A DNA stretch of 64,000 bases from positions 81,537-145,536 of the forward strand of contig NZ_JADNRL010000009.1 in the NCBI RefSeq assembly GCF_015595025.1, given 5' to 3'. The notes below the pieces were generated by a model. It was not told the DNA's origin. It worked only from the letters and a program-made list of their open reading frames with translations, and did no database searches. Shown one piece after another: positions 43,965 through 51,599 of the stretch (the stretch's first letter is position 1; each line of letters opens with the position of its first letter). Origin of the DNA: Halomonas sp. KAO. Its GTDB lineage: Bacteria; Pseudomonadota; Gammaproteobacteria; Pseudomonadales; Halomonadaceae. The translations under genes were made by a program, and so were the position numbers.

Positions 43965-46712
43965 ATGGCCTTCGACCAAACCTATTGCATGGATACTCTC
44001 GCCGCCGCCACTCGGCCTGAAGCGGACAGCAGTGAGTTCATCTATGCCTTCCTTGATGCCTACGGATTTCCCAAGGCGACTATCACCCAGGTCCGCAATG
44101 ACGGACAGCGCAACGTGGCCAGCCGCAAGACGGAAGGACACGTTGCGCTGAAGAACTGGCTCTACTTCATGCCGGTGCGCCAGGGAGAGAGCATCCATGA
44201 GGCGTTGCAGGTGCTGGCCGACGAGGACGAGCCTGCCCGGCACAGGTGCCGCTTCCTGATGGTGACGGACTTCCGTGAGCTGACGGCGCTGGACACCAAG
44301 ACCGATGAGCGCCTGGAGGTTGGGTTCAGTGAGCTGGCGACCCAATACCTGTTCTTTGCCCCTATGGCGGGTCTGGAGCGCACCAAGCACTTCGAGGAGG
44401 CGTCTGCCGACTTAAAGGCGGCGGCCAAGATGGGGCGGCTGTTCGACCGCCTGAAGGAGGTCAATGAGTTCAGCACCCCTGAGCAGCTGCACGCGCTCAA
44501 CGTGTTCCTGACCCGCCTGCTGTTCTGCTACTTCGCCGAAGACACCGGCATCTTCCCCAAGAACGCCTTCACCAAGGTCATCATCGAGGCCAGCGGTGAT
44601 AACGGGGAGGAATTGCCTGATCTGCTTGCCCAGCTATTCCGGGTGATGAACCAACCGGAGAATGAGCGCCCAGCTGACCTGGCAGCTCACGTTGCCCAGT
44701 TCCCCTACGTCAACGGCGGTCTGTTCCGTGACGACCTCCCCGTGCCCGAGATTCGTGGCAAGGGGAGGCGGATGATGATCGAGTGCGGCCAGCTCGCTTG
44801 GGAGGCGGTGAACCCCGATATCTTCGGCTCGATGTTCCAAGCGGTGGTGGACGAGGAGAGCCGCGACGCGCTGGGGCAGCACTACACCTCTGTGCCCAAC
44901 ATCATGAAGGTGATTCGCCCGTTGTTTCTCGACAAGCTCTACGCGGAGCTGCACAAGTCGAAGGGCAACCGCAAGAAGCTGGAAACGCTGCTGGAGCGGC
45001 TGACACGGATTCGCGTATTCGACCCCGCGATGGGATCCGGCAATTTCCTGATCATCTCCTACAAGGAGCTGCGACGCCTGGAGATGGCCGTGTTCCGGGC
45101 GCTTCAGGAGGTGTCTGGCCAGCAAGAGATCTTCATGAGTGGGATTCGGCTCAGCCAGTTCTATGGCATCGAGATCGATGATTTTGCACACGAGGTAGCG
45201 CAATTGTCGCTCTGGCTGGCTGAACACCAGATGAATATTCTGTTTGCTAAGGAGTTTGGCCATGTTGAACCGCTGTTGCCATTAAAAGATACCGGTAGCT
45301 TGGTGTCTGGGAATAGTTTGCGTATTTGCTGGGAGGAGGTCTGCCCACTAAAAGAAGATGTTGAGATTTATGTTTGTGGTAATCCTCCCTTTGTTGGTCA
45401 GGTTAGCCGTGGTGCCAGTCAGGTTTCTGATATGAAGGAGGTCTTAGGGAGGAGGGTCCGAAACTTTAAGTCTCTGGATTATGTGTCTTGTTGGCTGGTT
45501 AAGGCTGCTGAGTATTGTGGGCTTGATAATGTTGAGGCGGCATTTGTATCTACTAACTCTATATGTCAGGGTAAGCAGGTGGCGCTTTTGTGGCCCGTTG
45601 TTCTTGAAATGGGTGTTAAGATAAGCTTTGCTTATCAAACCTTTGCTTGGCGTAATAGTGCGAAAGGTAATGCTGGTGTTCATGTTGTAATCATTGGCCT
45701 TTCGAAAAAGCTGGGGCCTCGCTTTATTTTCCAGCGCCTTGATAACGGGTGGCATAGGAAGGATGTGAAAAATATCAGCCCCTACCTGTTGGATGGTGGG
45801 GATGTAGTAGTTAGTGAGCGACGTGCGCCTTTAGTTGCAGGGTGCCCAAGGCTTTATTTTGGCAGCATGCCAAATGATGGTGGTCACTTGCTGTTGAATA
45901 AGGAAGAGTATGACTCTCTAATAGTTGAGGAGCCGAAGTCTGAACCTTGGATTCGCCGTCTGCTTGGTGCCAAGGAGTTTTTGCAAGGCCACAACAGATG
46001 GTGTTTGTGGTTAAAAGATATTGATAATGAAAGTCTTGAAAGAATGCCTCTGGTTAAAGAGCGTGTAGAACGAGTTCGTCAATATCGTCTTGGCAGTGAT
46101 CGAGGGCCTACAGCAAAGCGCGCTGATACTCCGCATGAGTTTGCAGAGGTTCGCCATCAAGAAGGCCAGGATTACATACTTGTTCCCAAGGTCACATCGG
46201 AGAGAAGAGAGTATTCGCCTGTAGGGATGTTTACTGATCAAGTTATAGCTACAGACTTGGCAATGATAGTTCCTGGTGGAACCCTTTATGAGTTTTCACT
46301 TCTCTCTACTCAGATGCATATGGACTGGCTCCGACTCGTCGGTGGTCGCCTAAAAAGCGACTACCGATACTCGGCGTCGCTTGTCTACAACACTTTCCCC
46401 TGGCCCGAAGTATCGGAGAGACAGCGCCAAGAGATCGAGCAGCTGGGGCGTGCCGTGATCCTTGCCCGTGCCGCGCATCCTGACAAGACGATGGCGCAGC
46501 TCTACGACCCCGACAAGATGCCCGATAATTTACTCGAAGCACACCACGCACTAGACCGGGCCGTGGAAAAACTCTATCGCAATCGCCCATTTCGTGACAC
46601 CGCTGAACGTCAGGAGTATCTGCTGGCTCGCTATGAAGAGTTGATTGAGGCTGAGAAAACAGCGAAGACAGGAAATAGAAAATCCCGCAAAGCTACAGAA
46701 GTAGAGGGCTAA
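43965..46712 (+). CDS. MmeI-like class I DNA methyltransferase with apparently inactive nuclease region
   Basis: The 915-residue protein has the order of MmeI-type proteins. An N-terminal region (about 1-150) corresponds to the MmeI nuclease domain, a helical spacer follows (about 150-330), then an adenine methyltransferase with SAM motif FDPAMGSGNFL (about 352) and catalytic NPPF (473-476), a target-recognition region (about 560-785) and a C-terminal helical part. In the N-terminal region I find no D...ExK metal motif: the equivalent strand reads ALKNWLYFMPV. So it probably methylates (N6-adenine) but does not cut. Residues 423-785 are encoded by much more AT-rich DNA. The helicase gene follows after 3 bases. 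Confidence 0.82.
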   Translation: MAFDQTYCMDTLAAATRPEADSSEFIYAFLDAYGFPKATITQVRNDGQRNVASRKTEGHVALKNWLYFMPVRQGESIHEALQVLADEDEPARHRCRFLMVTDFRELTALDTKTDERLEVGFSELATQYLFFAPMAGLERTKHFEEASADLKAAAKMGRLFDRLKEVNEFSTPEQLHALNVFLTRLLFCYFAEDTGIFPKNAFTKVIIEASGDNGEELPDLLAQLFRVMNQPENERPADLAAHVAQFPYVNGGLFRDDLPVPEIRGKGRRMMIECGQLAWEAVNPDIFGSMFQAVVDEESRDALGQHYTSVPNIMKVIRPLFLDKLYAELHKSKGNRKKLETLLERLTRIRVFDPAMGSGNFLIISYKELRRLEMAVFRALQEVSGQQEIFMSGIRLSQFYGIEIDDFAHEVAQLSLWLAEHQMNILFAKEFGHVEPLLPLKDTGSLVSGNSLRICWEEVCPLKEDVEIYVCGNPPFVGQVSRGASQVSDMKEVLGRRVRNFKSLDYVSCWLVKAAEYCGLDNVEAAFVSTNSICQGKQVALLWPVVLEMGVKISFAYQTFAWRNSAKGNAGVHVVIIGLSKKLGPRFIFQRLDNGWHRKDVKNISPYLLDGGDVVVSERRAPLVAGCPRLYFGSMPNDGGHLLLNKEEYDSLIVEEPKSEPWIRRLLGAKEFLQGHNRWCLWLKDIDNESLERMPLVKERVERVRQYRLGSDRGPTAKRADTPHEFAEVRHQEGQDYILVPKVTSERREYSPVGMFTDQVIATDLAMIVPGGTLYEFSLLSTQMHMDWLRLVGGRLKSDYRYSASLVYNTFPWPEVSERQRQEIEQLGRAVILARAAHPDKTMAQLYDPDKMPDNLLEAHHALDRAVEKLYRNRPFRDTAERQEYLLARYEELIEAEKTAKTGNRKSRKATEVEG

Positions 46713-46715
46713 GGC

Positions 46716-48797
46716 ATGGCAGAGCTGATCACGGTCGAATACGCCCGCACGGGAAAGAGTTCCAGCAGCAACGCACTGGGGATGCGCGAGATGCAGGCGC
46801 GGGCCTACGAGAAGCGCGATAGCCAGTATCTGCTGCTCAAGGCTCCTCCGGCCTCCGGCAAGTCTAGGGCACTGATGTTTCTGGCCCTACACAAACTCAA
46901 CCGGCTGGGCCTGCGCAAGGTCATCGTGGCGGTGCCGGAGATGTCCATTGGGGCATCGTTCAAGGACACTGACCTCACCTCCCACGGCTTCCACTGGGAC
47001 TGGCACGTCGAGGATCGCAACGACCTGTGTCGGGCTGGCAACGATAGCGGCAAGGTGGATGCCTTCTGCCGCTTCATGGCCGATCGTAACGACCGAACCC
47101 TGGTCTGCACCCATGCCACGCTGCGCTATGCCTTTGCCAAGCTGAAGCCCTCTGACTTTAACGACTGCCTGGTGGCGATCGACGAGTTCCACCATGTCTC
47201 CGCCGATGAGGGCAACAGGCTAGGAGGGTTGATCGATGATTTGATGCATGGCTCCAATGCGCACATCGTCGCCATGACCGGCAGCTACTTCCGTGGTGAC
47301 GCTGCCCCGATCCTGCTGCCCGACGATGAAGCCCATTTCGACAAAGTTACCTACACGTACTACGAGCAGCTCAACGGCTATAGCTATCTGAAGTCCCTGG
47401 GTATCGGCTATCACTTCTATCAAGGTCGCTACCTCGACGCGATCCGCGAGGTTCTGGACCCGGCTAAGAAGACCATCGTCCACATCCCCAACGTCAACAG
47501 CGGCGAGAGCACCAAGGACAAGTATGGCGAGGTCGATCATATTCTCGATGCGCTGGGTGATGTCGAGATGCAAGACAGCCGCACCGGCATCGTCACCGTG
47601 CGTCACCCCAGCGGCAAGCAGCTGAAGGTCGCCGATCTCGTCACCGACACCCCTGTACGCCGCGACGTGCAGGAATACCTACGCCAGGTCACCAAGCCTG
47701 AGGACGTCGATGTCATCATCGCCCTGGGCATGGCCAAGGAGGGCTTCGACTGGCCCTTCTGTGAGCATGTGCTGACTATCGGCTACCGCAACTCCATGAC
47801 TGAGATCGTCCAGATCATTGGGCGTGCTACCCGAGACAGCGAGGGCAAGACCCACGCCCAGTTCACCAACCTGATAGCCCAGCCTGATGCCGATGATGAG
47901 GACGTGAAGGTTAGTGTTAACAACCTACTCAAGGCGATCACCGTCTCGCTGCTGATGGAGCAGGTGCTGGCACCTAGCGTATCGTTCAAACCGCGCTCAC
48001 GCATGCGACCGGACGAAAAGCCCGAACTAGGCACCGTGATCATCGAGGACAGCCAAGCACCAGTATCTGACAAGGTGATGAGTATCCTGGACTCTGGTGG
48101 CCAGGAAGACATCATCTCGGCCCTGCTTCAAAAACCTGAAGTGGCCGCCGCTGCAGTGACTGACACCACTGAGCCTGAAGTTATCAATGAAGTGGAACTA
48201 CCGAAGGTCATCGAGCGACTGCATCCAGATCTTGATGAGAGTGAGCGTGAGGTGCTGCGCGAGACCGTGCTGACCACCATGGGGGCTAGGGCTACAGGCG
48301 GGCTTTTCAACGAGGACGAGCTACCCAAGGGAGCCGAGATCCATGAGCCCGGCCAGAGTTATGAGACTGATGAGAATGGTGTGCCTGTCGATCCTGGTGC
48401 TGCCCCGGATGGACGCGATCTAGGTGGGGAAGCCGATGACGGTGAGCCGAAGGGCAACCGTCAGTTCATTAAGATAGGTGAGAAGTTCGTCAATATCGAG
48501 CACCTCAACATCGACCTCATCAACCAGATCAACCCCTTCCAGGGCGCCTATGAGATTCTGTCCAAGGCGCTGACCGCTCCTGTGCTGAAGACCATCCAGG
48601 ACACCGTAGTTGGCAACCGCACGCAGATGACCGAGGAGGAAGCGGTGGTGCTGTGGCCCAAAATCGTCGCTTTCACCAAGGAGAAGGGGCATCCGCCTTC
48701 GGTGCACAGCGATGACCACATGGAGGTCCGCTATGCCGAGGCGCTGGCTTACATCCAGCAGAAGAAACGGGAGAAAATGAAGGGGGCGTCAACATGA
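46716..48797 (+). CDS. SF2 DEAD/DEAH-type helicase of the methyltransferase cassette
   Basis: The 693-residue protein has Walker A APPASGKSRA (about 43-52), a DEFHH Walker B (about 155), motif III-like MTGSYF (about 187), and motif VI QIIGRATR (about 366), which together mark a superfamily 2 helicase or translocase. Residues 430-600 are an acidic linker region. The last 45 residues (from KIVAFTKEKGHPP) form a small domain that also occurs in the next protein. No nuclease motif is seen. Its start is 3 bases after the methyltransferase stop, and its stop overlaps the next start by 4 bases (ATGA). It probably moves along DNA to bring the GIY-YIG nuclease to unmodified sites. Confidence 0.85.
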   Translation: MAELITVEYARTGKSSSSNALGMREMQARAYEKRDSQYLLLKAPPASGKSRALMFLALHKLNRLGLRKVIVAVPEMSIGASFKDTDLTSHGFHWDWHVEDRNDLCRAGNDSGKVDAFCRFMADRNDRTLVCTHATLRYAFAKLKPSDFNDCLVAIDEFHHVSADEGNRLGGLIDDLMHGSNAHIVAMTGSYFRGDAAPILLPDDEAHFDKVTYTYYEQLNGYSYLKSLGIGYHFYQGRYLDAIREVLDPAKKTIVHIPNVNSGESTKDKYGEVDHILDALGDVEMQDSRTGIVTVRHPSGKQLKVADLVTDTPVRRDVQEYLRQVTKPEDVDVIIALGMAKEGFDWPFCEHVLTIGYRNSMTEIVQIIGRATRDSEGKTHAQFTNLIAQPDADDEDVKVSVNNLLKAITVSLLMEQVLAPSVSFKPRSRMRPDEKPELGTVIIEDSQAPVSDKVMSILDSGGQEDIISALLQKPEVAAAAVTDTTEPEVINEVELPKVIERLHPDLDESEREVLRETVLTTMGARATGGLFNEDELPKGAEIHEPGQSYETDENGVPVDPGAAPDGRDLGGEADDGEPKGNRQFIKIGEKFVNIEHLNIDLINQINPFQGAYEILSKALTAPVLKTIQDTVVGNRTQMTEEEAVVLWPKIVAFTKEKGHPPSVHSDDHMEVRYAEALAYIQQKKREKMKGAST

Positions 48798-50122
48798 TTC
48801 GTACCCGTCGAGAAGCGCCAAAGCGGCGAACGCTGGACGACATTTTCGCCACACCCGATGAATTGGGGCTGTTGGCGGTTACACCGCCCAAATCTTCCGC
48901 GCCGAGTGCCGACCAGCGGATGGTTGCGACTCTCCAGGGCATTGAGGTTTTTATGGACACGCATGGACGTGAACCTCAGGAAGACGCGACAGACCTTAAC
49001 GAAGCCACGCTAGCCGTCTCACTGGCCGCTCTCAGAAGCGATCCCACCAAGGTGGTGGCATTGGCTGATTGGGATACACGAGGCCTCCTTGTTGCCTCTA
49101 CAAGCGATTCTCATGATGTCTGCCACGAAGACCAACCTGCCACGAGCGAGGAGGCGGAGCAGGGGGCTGGCAATGGCGCTACGGAATTCTCCTCGCCTTC
49201 GCCTGAGAAAGCGACCGTCTCACCGGACAGTGTTACTTCGCTGGATGATATCTTGGATAGCGACCCCCTTGGGCTGCTGAGCGGTGGGGACGAGAGTGTC
49301 GAGTCGATCTTCAACCTGACTCACGTGCCCGAGAACAGTGAGCGGGATATGCCTGACGAGATCGCTCAACGCACCCACTGCGACGATTTCTATCGCTTCG
49401 AGGGGCTGTTCGATCTGGTGCGGGAGGAGCTGCGTGAAGGTGATGCAGAGGCAGTGCCGTTCCAGATGGAGTCGCAGATCGAGGAGGGCGACATGTTCGT
49501 CCTCAACGGCATGCTATGTATCGCTGATCAGGTCGGGGAAGAAAGCGTCGGCGCTGGGCGAAAGTTCAATCCGCGCCTTCGGGTCGTTTTCGACAACGGC
49601 ACCGAATCCAACCTGTTGCTGCGCTCGCTTGCTAGGGCACTCTACAAGGACGAGACGGGGCGTCGTATTCTCCGGCGTGACAACACCTTCGATGCCATGC
49701 AGGGCATCACGCATCATGACAAGCGTACCGGGTTGATCTACATCCTGCGCTCACTGAGCCAGGACCCGGCACTGCGCGGCATTCGCAACCTCTACAAGAT
49801 CGGCTACACCGAGAAAGAGCTGGACCAACGTATCGCCGGGGCTGAGCGTCAGCAGACCTACCTGGAAGCGCCTGTACAGATCGTCACGTCGTTTGAGTGC
49901 TATAACCTCGACCCGCGACGATTCGAGCGTCTGGTCCACGCCATGCTCCATCACCAGCGGGTCAACGTCTTGCTGCACAGCCGGGATGGCAGCACCTACC
50001 GGCCCCGAGAGTGGTTTGACGTCGAGTTGGACACGGCTAGGGAGATCGTGAGACGGATCGTGGATGGCACAATTTCTCAGTATCGTATGGATAATACGGT
50101 AGGGCGGCTGGTGAAGAAGTAG
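48794..50122 (+). CDS. GIY-YIG nuclease protein (T5orf172/MUG113-like)
   Basis: The 442-residue protein ends in a GIY-YIG domain of the T5orf172 type (about 313-420). GLIYILRS and NLYKIGYT form the two Tyr strands, ELDQRIAGAE carries the catalytic Arg and RRFERLVHAML the metal-binding Glu. The N-terminus has a short domain (45-82) shared with the helicase C-terminus, and the motif LDDI[FL]-x-D-LGLL occurs twice (near 14-27 and 150-162), separated by a Ser/Glu-rich linker. It is the likely cutting subunit of the cassette. Its stop is only 8 bases before an IS3 element; the reading frame is intact. Confidence 0.82.
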   Translation: MIRTRREAPKRRTLDDIFATPDELGLLAVTPPKSSAPSADQRMVATLQGIEVFMDTHGREPQEDATDLNEATLAVSLAALRSDPTKVVALADWDTRGLLVASTSDSHDVCHEDQPATSEEAEQGAGNGATEFSSPSPEKATVSPDSVTSLDDILDSDPLGLLSGGDESVESIFNLTHVPENSERDMPDEIAQRTHCDDFYRFEGLFDLVREELREGDAEAVPFQMESQIEEGDMFVLNGMLCIADQVGEESVGAGRKFNPRLRVVFDNGTESNLLLRSLARALYKDETGRRILRRDNTFDAMQGITHHDKRTGLIYILRSLSQDPALRGIRNLYKIGYTEKELDQRIAGAERQQTYLEAPVQIVTSFECYNLDPRRFERLVHAMLHHQRVNVLLHSRDGSTYRPREWFDVELDTAREIVRRIVDGTISQYRMDNTVGRLVKK

Positions 50123-50186
50123 TCTGATAATGAAGTGACCCCCTCCAGAGCTGCACAGGCTATAGTGCAGCCATCAGGAGGACAGG

Positions 50187-50498
50187 ATGAGCGACGACAA
50201 CCCCATCAAGCGATGGACCGCCAAGCGTAAGGCCGCCGTGGTCATGGACATCTTCAAGGGTAAGACCACGGTCGCTGAAGTGGCTCGTCAGTACGACCTC
50301 ACCGTCTCCGAGGTCGAGGGCTGGATCGATGAGGCCCAGCGCAGCATGGAAAACGGGTTCAAGGCCCGCCCCAAGGACATCCGTGAGCAGTACGAATCTG
50401 AGCTGCGGAAGACCAAGGAGGCACTGGGCGAGGCCCATCTGCAGATCTATGCACTAAAAAAATTCAAGCGCCTGCTCGACGAGGACGAGAACTCGTAA
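50187..50498 (+). CDS. IS3-family OrfA (helix-turn-helix, leucine zipper)
   Basis: The 103-residue protein has a helix-turn-helix (TTVAEVARQYDLTVSEVEGWI, about 25-45) that recognises the ends and a coiled coil (about 65-100) for multimerisation. Near its end the run A AAA AAA (50456-50462) lets ribosomes slip back one base into the orfB frame, giving the fused OrfAB transposase. That frame is open from the slip site to 51313, which supports programmed -1 frameshifting as in IS3 relatives. Confidence 0.92.
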   Translation: MSDDNPIKRWTAKRKAAVVMDIFKGKTTVAEVARQYDLTVSEVEGWIDEAQRSMENGFKARPKDIREQYESELRKTKEALGEAHLQIYALKKFKRLLDEDENS

Positions 50499-50533
50499 CG
50501 TCGCTGCAGGCGCAACTGGCCGATGAAGGCCAT

Positions 50534-51313
50534 GTGGTATCGCTCGTCAAGCTCTGTCGCTGGCTGGGGCTCCCCCGGCGAAGCCTGTATTACCGGCCCA
50601 AGGCGCGGCGGCGTGTCATCAATACCGACCTGGCGGCGCGGGTGAAACTGGCCCTGGAGCGGTTCCCCACCTACGGCTATCGCCGCCTGGCGTGCGTCCT
50701 GGGAGAGAACCGCAAGCCAATCCAACGCATTCTGCAGCTGAAGGGTTGGCAGGTGCGCAAGCGGCCTCAGGGCTTCCGGCCGCGTGCCAGGAGCCTTCCG
50801 TCCGTGGCCTCACGGCCTGATGAACGCTGGGCGACGGATCTCACGCACGTGTGGTGCGGTAAGGATCGGCGAGCCAGCCTGGCGGTGATCATCGACTGCT
50901 GCACGCGTGAGATCCTCGGCTGGCGATTATCAGACAATGGCAGCAGCAAGACCGCTGAGGCCGCGCTGGAGGAAGCGCTGATCTATCGCCTGGGGGCGCT
51001 GGGGCGCGTTCAGCAACCGCTGGCACTGCGCTCCGACAATGGGCTGGTCTTCAGCAGCCGGCACTACACGGGCACGGTAAAGGCTTATGGGCTGACGCAG
51101 GAGTTCACGACGCCCTATACACCGGAGCAGAACGGGCTCGTCGAGCGCTTCTTCCGCTCATTGAAGGAGGAGTGCATCTGGCTCCATCGCTTCGAGTCGC
51201 TGGGCCAAGCCAGGGTCGTGATCGATCGCTGGATCCGGTACTACAACGAAGAGCGGCCACATCAGTCTCTGGACTATGTGGCACCCCGAGCACACCTCGC
51301 ATTAACTGGATGA
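50534..51313 (+). CDS. IS3-family OrfB / transposase catalytic domain
   Basis: The 259-residue frame holds an HTH_21-like segment (RFPTYGYRRLACVLG) and an integrase core with the DD(35)E triad: Asp102 (WATDLTHVW), Asp168 (LRSDNGLVF) and Glu204 (NGLVERFFRSL). The product is mainly made as OrfAB by frameshifting at 50456-50462; initiation at the GTG used here may be minor. The subgroup within IS3 cannot be fixed without a database search. Confidence 0.93.
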   Translation: MVSLVKLCRWLGLPRRSLYYRPKARRRVINTDLAARVKLALERFPTYGYRRLACVLGENRKPIQRILQLKGWQVRKRPQGFRPRARSLPSVASRPDERWATDLTHVWCGKDRRASLAVIIDCCTREILGWRLSDNGSSKTAEAALEEALIYRLGALGRVQQPLALRSDNGLVFSSRHYTGTVKAYGLTQEFTTPYTPEQNGLVERFFRSLKEECIWLHRFESLGQARVVIDRWIRYYNEERPHQSLDYVAPRAHLALTG

Positions 51314-51368
51314 GGTGTGCAGAAACCAGGGGGTCATTACAATAAGCTTTAAAGAAGGCGGGAAAAAG

Positions 51369-51560
51369 ATGATAAATAGAAAGAATTCACCACTAAATCG
51401 GCTGCGGGGAAGTGTGGTCGATTATAAGGGACCGTTTGAGCCAATCGAAGAGGATTCTTGGGAAGCTTTGAAGCCCCCAAGCAGTAGTGACAAAGTTATT
51501 TTAAACGACCCTAAAGATAAGAAGCGCCCTCGAGGAGGGCGCGCTAATAACCCTAAATGA
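51369..51560 (+). CDS. Small orphan protein (63 residues) downstream of the IS3 element
   Basis: The ATG at 51369 follows AAGGCGGGAAAAAG and opens a 63-residue polar, basic frame (begins MINRKNSPLNRLRGS, ends KKRPRGGRANNPK) with no hydrophobic segment or known motif. A central acidic stretch (PFEPIEEDSWEALKPP) lies between two basic ends. Before the IS3 insertion it stood about 30 bases after the GIY-YIG gene in the same direction, so it may be a fourth gene of that operon. The 3' end contains a perfect hairpin AGCGCCCTC-GAG-GAGGGCGCT. It could also be noncoding; I do not recognise it. Confidence 0.5.
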   Translation: MINRKNSPLNRLRGSVVDYKGPFEPIEEDSWEALKPPSSSDKVILNDPKDKKRPRGGRANNPK

Positions 51561-51599
51561 AAGTTGATGAGGGGCATTCCCTCACCGCTGACAAGCCAT

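Larger units (their letters stand above)
50131..51341 (+). mobile_element. Complete IS3-family insertion sequence with ATAA target duplication
   Basis: The left end TGAAGTGACCCCCT and the complement of the right end TGTAATGACCCCCT match closely over about 25 bases (one gap) and end in TG...CA. ATAA occurs at 50127-50130 and 51342-51345, directly outside both ends, as expected for a 4-bp target duplication. The 1211-base element holds orfA and orfB with a slippery A7 run between them. Both frames and all catalytic residues are intact, so it is probably still active and inserted fairly recently. Confidence 0.93.

Noticed and set aside
50131..51341. IS3 element as a disruption of the defence cassette
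   Set aside because: The GIY-YIG stop codon lies 8 bases outside the element, so no coding sequence is broken.
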